Source: Propionibacteriaceae bacterium (lineage in GTDB: Bacteria; Actinomycetota; Actinomycetes; Propionibacteriales; Propionibacteriaceae). From it: a stretch of 12,527 nt of DNA. Below the pieces are notes generated by a model. That model made no database searches. It had not been told where the DNA came from and worked only from the letters and a program-made list of their open reading frames with translations. The position numbers were made by a program, and so were the translations under genes. Every line of letters starts with the position of its first letter. Position 1 is the first letter of the stretch. The stretch lies in assembly GCA_031287505.1 (NCBI GenBank), contig JAITSW010000251.1, forward strand, positions 1 to 12,527, written 5' to 3'. Of the stretch, positions 1-6,500 are shown in pieces.

Positions 1-1021
1 ATTTGGCATTATCGGCGACGTTCTGGGCGTAATCGCCAAAGGCCGGCTGGCGGGCCTCAGCCAGGGCGACAGCCTTGGCGGCCATCACGTTGCCCAGCGG
101 GCCGCCCAACACCATCGGACAGCCTTTGTCGATACTGTCCGCGTATTCTCCGGTGCCTAGCAACAGCCCTCCCCGCGGGCCGCGCAGCGACTTATGCGTG
201 GTGGTGGCCACCACATGCGCATAGGCGACCGGGTTCTCCTCCCCGGTGAAAACCTTGCCCGCCACCAAGCCGGCGAAATGCGCCATATCGACGAAAAGGG
301 TCGCGCCAACTTCGTCGGCAATCTCGCGCATCTTGGCGAAGTTGACCCGCCTGGGATATGCCGAGTATCCAGCCACAATAATGAGCGGCTTAAACTCTTT
401 GGCGTCGGCGCGCAGCTTGCCATAATCAATCAACTCGGTCACCGGGTCGGTGCCATAAGAACGCTGGTGGAACATTTTGCCCGAGATATTTGGACGGAAC
501 CCATGGGTTAGGTGACCGCCGACGTCCAGACTCATGCCCATCACCCGTTGCTTGGCAAAGGTGAAACGCAACTCCTCCCAATCGGCTTCGCCCAGGTCAT
601 TTACCGTCTTGGCACCCAAACGGGCCAACGTCGGCGACTCGATGCGGTGGTTCAAAATGGCCCAATAGGCCACCAGGTTGGCATCGATACCCGAATGCGG
701 CTGAACATAGGCGTATTCGGCGCCGAATAGCTCTCTAGCATGTTCTGCGCCAACAGCCTCAACCGTGTCGATGTTGTGGCATCCGGCGTACAAACGACGA
801 CCGATCGTCCCCTCGGCGTATTTGTCTGAAAGCCAGTTGCCCATGGCCAGCAACGTCGGCAAGGAGGCGTAATTTTCGGAAGCGATGAGTTTCAGGGATT
901 CGCGCTGATCGGCGAGTTCTCGGGCGATAGCGTCAGCGACTCGGGGCTCAACCTGGGCGATCAAGCTGAGAGCGGAAGTATAGATTTGGGAAGCTGTCTG
1001 GGCTGGGTCACTAGCGGTCAT
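1..1021 (-). CDS. glyA: Serine hydroxymethyltransferase, long form (3' end cut by window edge)
   Basis: Interconverts serine plus tetrahydrofolate with glycine plus 5,10-methylene-tetrahydrofolate; a cytosolic PLP enzyme. The visible 340 residues start at ATG 1021 and run off the left edge without a stop. Family motifs: LIASENY (residues 45-51), [15 protein letters not shown] (67-81), QPHSG (107-111), THG (172-174), AGYSAYPR (217-224), VDMAH (244-248) and [13 protein letters not shown] (273-285), with K277 the expected PLP lysine. About 25 extra residues lie before the [13 protein letters not shown] motif (roughly residues 124-160), as in the longer SHMT group known from chlamydiae, spirochaetes and some actinobacteria; that group assignment is from memory of the family. 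No Shine-Dalgarno lies at a usable distance, but a -10-like TATTCT ends 7 nt before the ATG, so translation may be leaderless. It diverges from lpdA across 105 bp. Confidence 0.95.
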   Translation of the reverse strand, partial: MTASDPAQTASQIYTSALSLIAQVEPRVADAIARELADQRESLKLIASENYASLPTLLAMGNWLSDKYAEGTIGRRLYAGCHNIDTVEAVGAEHARELFGAEYAYVQPHSGIDANLVAYWAILNHRIESPTLARLGAKTVNDLGEADWEELRFTFAKQRVMGMSLDVGGHLTHGFRPNISGKMFHQRSYGTDPVTELIDYGKLRADAKEFKPLIIVAGYSAYPRRVNFAKMREIADEVGATLFVDMAHFAGLVAGKVFTGEENPVAYAHVVATTTHKSLRGPRGGLLLGTGEYADSIDKGCPMVLGGPLGNVMAAKAVALAEARQPAFGDYAQNVADNAK

Positions 1022-1028
1022 GGCGTTA

Positions 1029-1034
1029 AGAATA
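1029..1034 (-). promoter_or_regulatory. Putative -10 element of a leaderless glyA transcript
   Basis: On the minus strand TATTCT (pattern TANNNT) is followed by 7 nt and then the glyA ATG, so transcription would start at or next to the A of the start codon. The nearest SD-like stretch (GGGAGG) is more than 20 nt upstream of the ATG, too far to serve it. No clear -35 is seen at 17 nt. Leaderless mRNAs are common in actinobacteria; the assignment is inference. Confidence 0.4.
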
Positions 1035-1068
1035 TGCGAAACCGACCTCCCGATAGCGCGCAGAAACG

Positions 1069-1105
1069 GCTAGGCCTCTTTTTGCTGAGAGAATAGAGGC
1101 CTAGC
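1069..1105. promoter_or_regulatory. 11-bp inverted repeat between glyA and lpdA
   Basis: The arms GCTAGGCCTCT (1069-1079) and AGAGGCCTAGC (1095-1105) are perfectly complementary around a 15-nt spacer. Each arm contains the palindrome AGGCCT, and the two copies are 25 bp apart. It lies centrally in the 105-bp divergent region, where it could be a paired operator for a regulator of both genes or an RNA hairpin in the lpdA leader. No T-tract follows, so a terminator is less likely. It does not resemble a glycine riboswitch. Confidence 0.5.
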
Positions 1106-1126
1106 GCACCCAACCCCGGAGAGAAC

Positions 1127-2497
1127 ATGAGCGATTACGACGTGATAGTGATTGGCGCAGGCCCTGGAGGCTACCTAGCCGCCGAGCGGCTCGGGCACGC
1201 CAAGAAGAAGGTACTGCTCGCAGAGCGGCAGGCTTTGGGGGGCACCTGTCTAAACATCGGCTGCATCCCCACGAAATCGCTGCTGAATTCGGCCAAGCTC
1301 TACGCGCACGCCAAGGACGCTGCCCGGTTTGGGGTGGACGCTCCGGGCGCCTCCTTCGACTGGACGCGCGTTCAGGCTTGGAAGACCGAGGTTGTGAACA
1401 CCCTTGTCGGCGGGGTGGAGCAAGCTGAGAAGCGGGCCGGCGTGGAAGTCGTCAATGCCCATGCCAACCTGGTCGGCCCTGGAGTTGTCGAAGTCAACGG
1501 CGTGCAAAAGACTGCCGAGCATGTCATCATCGCCACCGGTTCAGCGCCCGTCATCCCGCCGATTCCCGGTGTGGCCAGCAACCCGGCCGTGGTTGATTCC
1601 ACGGGTCTACTCGCTGTGGCTGAAGTACCCCAGCGGCTGGCGGTCATCGGCGGCGGCGTCATCGGCGTGGAGTTTGCCTCCCTCTTTGCAGCCTTTGGGA
1701 CGCAGGTGGAGATCATCGAAATGCTCCCCGAAATTTTGCCGTTCGCCGATAAAGACATCGCCAAGCGCATCCGGCTGGGGATGAAGAATGTCACCTTCCG
1801 CCTGGGCTGCAAAGTTGAGGGTGTTCAAGGTACGACCGTGATTTACACGGACGCCAAAGGCGGGCAACGGCACGCTGACGCCGACTTGGTTTTGATGGCT
1901 GTCGGACGCCGTCCGGTAGTGGACGGCTGGGGTGCGGAAACTGCCGGGCTTGCCGTTTCGCCACGCGGGGTGGAAGTTGACGACACCATGCGCGCAAACC
2001 TGCCCAATGTCTGGGCTCTCGGCGACGTCACCGGACGGAGTCTTCTAGCCCACGGCGCCTATCGGATGGCCGAGGTGGCAGTGGCGAATATCCTCGACCC
2101 GCAAGGCGCGGCGGCAGCCGGGCAAGTGTTCCGCGCCGAAAGCATCCCGTGGGCCGTGTACTCGATCCCGGAGGCGGCAGGTGTCGGGCTTACCGAGGCA
2201 CAGGCAAAAGAACAAGGCCTGGATGTTGTAACAGCTACCGTCCCGCTGGTCTTATCCGGACGGTTTGTGGCTGAAAACGGCCTCAAAACCCCCGGATCGG
2301 TCAAGATCATCGCCGAACGGGACTCGGGCGTTATCCGGGGCATCCACATGCTCGGCCCCTACGCCCCTGAAACAATCTGGGGCGCGGCAACCGTGCTGGA
2401 GACAGAACTCACCGTTGCCGATCTGCGGCAAATCGTCTTCCCGCACCCGACAGTCTCGGAGGGAATCCGCGAAGCCGCTTGGGCGGTCAAACTCTAA
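1127..2497 (+). CDS. lpdA: Dihydrolipoamide dehydrogenase (E3 / L-protein)
   Basis: A 456-residue FAD/NAD disulfide oxidoreductase that reoxidises dihydrolipoyl groups of 2-oxoacid dehydrogenases or glycine cleavage H-protein with NAD+. Seen: the N-terminal FAD dinucleotide fold VIGAGPGGYLAAE (8-20), the redox-active pair GGTCLNIGCIPTKSLL with C41 and C46, ATGSAP (136-141), the second nucleotide fold VIGGGVIGVEFA (173-184), the FAD-contacting ALGD (297-300), and the C-terminal dimer/active-site segment HPTVSE with H440 and E445. Length is normal or slightly short for E3 (about 460-475). Start: ATG 1127 has GGAGAG at 1118-1123. It diverges from glyA and converges on the TM2 gene 9 bp away. With a PFOR for pyruvate nearby and glyA next door, a glycine cleavage role is plausible, but no E2, H- or P-protein gene is in the window. 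Confidence 0.95.
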   Translation: MSDYDVIVIGAGPGGYLAAERLGHAKKKVLLAERQALGGTCLNIGCIPTKSLLNSAKLYAHAKDAARFGVDAPGASFDWTRVQAWKTEVVNTLVGGVEQAEKRAGVEVVNAHANLVGPGVVEVNGVQKTAEHVIIATGSAPVIPPIPGVASNPAVVDSTGLLAVAEVPQRLAVIGGGVIGVEFASLFAAFGTQVEIIEMLPEILPFADKDIAKRIRLGMKNVTFRLGCKVEGVQGTTVIYTDAKGGQRHADADLVLMAVGRRPVVDGWGAETAGLAVSPRGVEVDDTMRANLPNVWALGDVTGRSLLAHGAYRMAEVAVANILDPQGAAAAGQVFRAESIPWAVYSIPEAAGVGLTEAQAKEQGLDVVTATVPLVLSGRFVAENGLKTPGSVKIIAERDSGVIRGIHMLGPYAPETIWGAATVLETELTVADLRQIVFPHPTVSEGIREAAWAVKL

Positions 2498-2506
2498 GCG
2501 GGTTTA

Positions 2507-3172
2507 TCAGCCTTGCAGCGGAACACCCTTGGCGTCTACTTTGATCGAGCCGGTCAAGATCATGATGCCTTCGACGAGACCCCAGATCGCGGCGGCGATT
2601 GGGCCCAAGCCGAGCAGAATCCAGCCGACCAAGGTTAGGAGTAGCTGGGCTACGGCTTTGCCGGTGTAGCCGAGGTAGAAGTTGTGCACGCCCAAAGACC
2701 CCACCAAGATGCCCAGGATGCCTGCCGCAACCTTGCTTTTCTGCTCACCGTAAACCGGCTGTGCGCCATAGGGTGCGTAGGGAGGCTGCTGGACATAGGG
2801 ATTCTGCGGTTGAGCGTAAGGAGGCTGCTGGCTATAAGGAGGCTGCTGGACATACTGCCCACCCGCGTTTGGATCAGGCTGTCCGAAGTTCTGCCCATAC
2901 GGATTGGGCTGGGCCGGAGCCTGCGGGGCGTAGGCATCTGATGTGCCGTAAGAAGGCTGCGGGTAAGGAGTCTGCTGACCGAAGGGATCAGCTAGCTGGC
3001 TCTCAAACGAAGTGGCTTGTGAAGCATCTGCCGGCTCGGCTTGGGACACTCCGAATTCTGGAGGCTGCACAAACTGCGAAGCCTGCTGATCGAAAGCCGG
3101 GCTTTCCGGTGCGCTATTGTCGCCCACTGGTGGGAGGTCAAGATATGATCCGTTCTGGTTGCCGTCTGTCAT
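2507..3172 (-). CDS. TM2-domain membrane protein with Pro/Gln/Tyr-rich N-terminus
   Basis: A 221-residue protein of unknown function. Residues 1-140 are low-complexity and rich in Pro, Gln, Tyr and Asn, with QQPPY/QNPY-type repeats at about 105-137; no signal peptide is seen. Residues 145-208 form a TM2 domain: basic KSK, a first hydrophobic helix GILGILVGSLG, the hallmark loop VHNFYLGYTGKA (162-173), then a second long hydrophobic stretch through about 207. A short polar tail follows. Known family: small inner-membrane proteins with two helices, often with Pro-rich cytoplasmic tails in actinobacteria; molecular role unknown. Start: ATG 3172 is preceded by AGGAGAG 5-6 nt upstream. It is convergent with lpdA and divergent from nifJ, so it is probably a single-gene unit, and nothing ties it to the redox genes. 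Confidence 0.9.
   Translation of the reverse strand: MTDGNQNGSYLDLPPVGDNSAPESPAFDQQASQFVQPPEFGVSQAEPADASQATSFESQLADPFGQQTPYPQPSYGTSDAYAPQAPAQPNPYGQNFGQPDPNAGGQYVQQPPYSQQPPYAQPQNPYVQQPPYAPYGAQPVYGEQKSKVAAGILGILVGSLGVHNFYLGYTGKAVAQLLLTLVGWILLGLGPIAAAIWGLVEGIMILTGSIKVDAKGVPLQG
2781..2852 (-). repeat. Short direct repeats encoding QQPPY units
   Basis: The 12-nt unit GGAGGCTGCTGG (plus-strand reading) occurs three times in about 70 bp. On the minus strand it encodes successive QQPPY motifs of the TM2 protein. Such repeats are expected to slip in copy number. Coordinates are accurate to a few bases. Confidence 0.6.
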
Positions 3173-3205
3173 TTTTCTCTCCTAAATTCAGCATTGGGAA
3201 CGTTC

Positions 3206-3233
3206 GAAATATATCACGCACGATATGGGTCAA
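3206..3233 (-). promoter_or_regulatory. Possible sigma-A promoter for the TM2 gene, with internal dyad
   Basis: The minus strand has TTGACC (3233-3228) as a -35-like hexamer. Two poor -10 choices follow: TATTTC with a 16-nt spacer, or TATATT with a short 14-nt spacer. Between them lies a small dyad, ATATC (3211-3215) and GATAT (3222-3226) separated by 6 nt, which could be an operator. The expected start would leave a leader of about 30 nt before ATG 3172. Confidence 0.35.
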
Positions 3234-3265
3234 ATAGGGCATTGCGCCCGCTTGGGACGTAATCC

Positions 3266-3289
3266 GGGGGATAGTCAGTGACTCCCCCC
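3266..3289. promoter_or_regulatory. G5/C5 dyad with AGTCA-G-TGACT core
   Basis: GGGGG (3266-3270), a 2-nt bulge AT, then AGTCA (3273-3277), a central G and TGACT (3279-3283) running into CCCCCC. The 11-bp core AGTCAGTGACT is a perfect dyad around the central G. It could be a protein binding site or an RNA hairpin; TCTTTT follows about 4 nt later, so a weak plus-strand terminator is also possible. Its place between two divergent genes favours an operator. Confidence 0.4.
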
Positions 3290-3342
3290 ATGTCTTTTGC
3301 CACTCCTGGCTCAAAGACTCAATCAAGCGGGAGGAACGAAGA

Positions 3343-3456
3343 GTGAACGATGAGTCGAAGTACCAGCCGTGCGAATTCGTTTATTCGGTTTTGAACAAAT
3401 GTGCTGGGAGCCCTTCTCTGTTGAACCGCATGTGCACGGTGCCTTCTACTCGATAA
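3343..3456 (+). CDS. Possible 37-codon leader ORF upstream of nifJ
   Basis: GTG 3343 to TAA 3456 encodes 37 residues. GGGAGG at 3329-3334 sits 8 nt before the GTG, a well-placed ribosome binding site with no other use. The peptide has three Cys (C10, C20, C31), no membrane segment and no recognisable homology. It ends 63 nt before the nifJ ATG. It could be a regulatory leader peptide or chance. An overlapping alternative, ATG 3350 (14 codons), has a poorer spacing. Nothing beyond the ribosome binding site supports expression. Confidence 0.3.
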   Translation: MNDESKYQPCEFVYSVLNKCAGSPSLLNRMCTVPSTR

Positions 3457-3504
3457 AGTTGTCACTTGACTGGGCGCGCAGTCTTGCGCCAGCCCTTCTC
3501 CAGC

Positions 3505-3511
3505 AAAGGAG
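3505..3511 (+). promoter_or_regulatory. Ribosome binding site fixing the nifJ start at ATG 3520
   Basis: AAAGGAG lies 8 nt before ATG 3520. The frame is open upstream to a TTG at 3466, but that codon has no SD and the 18 extra residues have no PFOR similarity, so the ATG is preferred. Confidence 0.85.
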
Positions 3512-3519
3512 CAAGATTT

Positions 3520-6500
3520 ATGTCAGCTGAATCTCCGCGATATCCAGGCGCGTCGGATGTAATCAACGGTAACGGGGCGGTAGCCCATGTTATGCGGCAT
3601 GTGTGCGGAGGTGTGATTGGCTACCCAATTACCCCGTCCACGGAAATCGCCGAAACGTATGAGGCCTTCCGCGCCGAAGGCCAAATCAATGCCTGGGGGC
3701 GGCATCCCTTCTTTGTCGAGGCTGAAGGGGAGCATTCGGCGCAATCGGGAGCCCTGGGCGCCGCGCTGACCGGTGGAAACTTCATCTCCAACGCGTCCTC
3801 GTCGCAAGGCATCCTCTACGCGCTGGAATCCCACTTCGTCACCGCCGGCAAAAAGATCGGCGGCTTCGTGCTGCAGGTGGCAGCCCGGGTGGTCTCCAAG
3901 CACTCCCTAAACGTGATGGCCGGGCATGACGACATCTACTCGCTGCTGCCTTCGGGTTACACCATCTTGTTTGGCTCCAATCCGCAAGAAGCCGCCGACT
4001 TGGCTGCCATCTCGTACAAGGTCTCGGCGCTCTCGCTTATCCCGGTCGCCAACACCATGGACGGCTTTGCCACCAGCCATGTGATGAGCGAGGTGCTGCT
4101 TCCCGAGGCGGAGTTGCTGCGCGACTTCTTGGGTGACCCAACAGGCCGAATCAAGTGTCCGACGGTAGCCCAAGAGATGCTTTTCGGAGCTAAAGGACGC
4201 GTCTTCCAGTTGCGCCAGTTCGTCGAGCGCAACGCGCTTGCCTTTGACGCCGAAGTGCGCAACCAGCTTGACGCTTTCCTTGAAGACAACGCCGACGCTG
4301 TCGAGGCAGATGCCGCCGGCACCCTGATAGCGCAGACCCAGGCTTTGGTGCCGCCCAAGCTCCAAGAGCGTTGGCGCCGCCAGTGGCTGAACGCTTGGGA
4401 GAAGGGCACCCGGCAGTTGGTTCCAGCACTTGTCGACCCAAACAACCCCGGCCTGACCGGCCCGGTGCAGAACCAGCCAGATTTCCAGGCTGGTTCGGTA
4501 GACCACCGCACCCACTTCGTCTCGGCGGTGCCTGCCATCGTCAAACAGGCGATGGACGAGTATTCCGAACTCACCGGTCGCGAGTATCAGGTAGTCCAGC
4601 GTTACGGCGCTGCCGATGCCGATTACGCCTTCATCGGCCTGGGGTCTATCACCGACGACGCCCGCGCCGTGCTGCCTTATCTAGAATCCATCGGCTTGAA
4701 GGTTGCCGTGGTCTCGATCAAGATGCTGCAGCCCTTCCCGGATGCCGAGTTGGTGGCCGCCGTGCAAGGTGCCAAGTCCATCACCATTTTGGAGCGTTCG
4801 GACGACACCGCGCTGACCCGCCTCACCACGCAGGCGCTCTTCCGCGCCAGCGCCAACTCCCAGGCTCCAAACAGCTTCCCGAATGTGGGAGCCCTAGACG
4901 GGCCGCTGCCGCAGATCACCACCGCCATCTTCGGTCTGGGCGGTCACGACGTGCAGCCGCGCGACATGGTCGCCGCTGCCGAAAACATGAAAGCCCGCGC
5001 CGCCGGCGCCGGTGCCCCGCTGGTGTACATCGGCTCGCAATTTTTTGCCAAAAACCCGGCTCCGTCTGTCAAAGCGCTGCAAGACCGCCTGCGCGCCGCC
5101 TACCCGGAGACCGAATTGATGGCACTTCAGACCGGCGAGAATCCGCGGCTGCTGCCCGCCGGAGCCTTGCGAATCCGCTTCCATTCGGTGGGCGGATACG
5201 GCACGGTCGCCACCGGCAAGTTGCTCACCGACATCTTGGCGGGCGTTCTTTCGATGCACTCCAAATCTTCCCCCAAATATGGCTCCGAGAAATCGGGGGC
5301 ACCGACGAACTACTACATCACCCTCTCCCCCGAGCCGGTATTGCTCACCAACGCCGAGCTTGAAGATGTCGACGTGGTTGTCTGCCCAGACGAAAAGGCC
5401 TTCCACCACACCAACCCGCTCAAAGGCCTTGGCTCGGGCGGCACCTTCATCTTGCAGTCTTCGCAACAGCCGCATGAAGTCTGGCAAGATCTACCGGCCT
5501 TCGTTCGCGCCTACATCAAAGAAAAGCAGATCAAATTCCTCGTCGTGGACGCCTTCGCCGTTGCGAAGAAGCACGCCCCCACTCCCGAACTGCAAACCCG
5601 CATGATGGGTATCGCCTTCATCGGCGCCATCATCGAGCACGTCGACCAGATCACCGAGCGCGCTGGCGGCGATGTGAAAGAACTCGTCCGCCATGAAATC
5701 GCGAAGAAATTCGGACGCAAAGGCGACGCGGTCGTCGAAAGCAACATGGCCGTCATCCGCGACGGTGGCGAGGCAACCTCTTCCATCGAATACAACAGCG
5801 ACGACTTCTTGGCTTTCGAGCAGGCTCCCGCTGTCGCCAAGCGCTCGTCCGCCCTTTCGGCTTCTATGTGTCCTGCTGTCGGCGAAGCCCGTCCTAGCCC
5901 GCTCTTTGATCCGGCCTATTACGAAGATCTCGCCGCCCGTCCCTTCCGCGAGGGAACTATTGGCGAGTCTCCAGTACTGCCCGGAGCGGGCTTATTCATG
6001 CCCGTGGGCACTGGGGCTGTCAAAAACAAGGGGCTCTTCCGCCGCACCGTCCCGGTTTTTGACCCCGCCAAGTGCACAGCTTGTATGGAATGCGCGTTGG
6101 TTTGCCCAGACGCCGCCATCCCCAACACCGCCCATGAGATTGCCGATCTGTTGCAGGCCGCCGTGCGGGCCGCTGACATCACGGACGCCGACAAGGCGGC
6201 AGTGGGCAGCATCATCGAGCCTTGGGCCGAGGAAATCCGTAAGCGCTATTCCGTGGAGAAGGCTACCGACACCTTCGCCAACACCGCCTTCGCAGCCGCC
6301 GCGCCGCTGGAGGATACCGAACTCACCCGTTGCCTGTACGCCATCTCCGCGCAGTTGAAGGTGCTTCCGGTGGCTCGCCCCCGTCCCATTTTTGATGCCT
6401 TCGAACGGGACGAGCCTGGCACCGGCGGTCTTTACTCGGTCGTCGTCGACCCTTGGAAGTGCACCGGCTGCCTGCAATGTGTTGAGGTCTGCGGGCCAGG

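Larger units (their letters stand above)
3173..3519. other. 347-bp divergent intergenic region upstream of nifJ
   Basis: Holds the leader of the TM2 gene on the minus side, a G5/C5 dyad at 3266-3289, a short ORF with a good ribosome binding site at 3343-3456 and the nifJ ribosome binding site at 3505-3511. A further imperfect hairpin, GGCGC (about 3472-3476) with GCGCC, lies just before that site. I see no convincing sigma-A promoter for nifJ; the best -35-like TTGAAC (3421-3426) has only a poor TCTACT 18 nt downstream. Confidence 0.6.

Noticed and set aside
1022..1126. Glycine riboswitch upstream of glyA or lpdA
   Set aside because: The region is short and lacks the tandem-aptamer core; the only clear structure is the simple 11-bp inverted repeat.
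2599..3237. 212-codon plus-strand frame opposite the TM2 gene
   Set aside because: Antisense shadow; its repeats merely mirror the QQPPY-coding repeats of the TM2 gene.
3138..3326. 62-codon minus-strand frame overlapping the TM2 gene start
   Set aside because: It overlaps the TM2 N-terminus and its ribosome binding site in another frame, shows no motif and has no convincing SD of its own.
3466..3519. TTG 3466 as the nifJ start
   Set aside because: ATG 3520 has AAAGGAG 8 nt upstream, while the TTG has no SD and adds 18 residues without PFOR similarity.
4371..5363. Long plus-strand open frame (330 codons) inside nifJ, and the antisense frames at 3907-4574, 4894-5487 and 5992-6477
   Set aside because: They lie wholly within nifJ, are Arg/Pro/Ser-biased as expected from G+C-rich shadow frames, have no family motifs and conflict with a clear PFOR reading.
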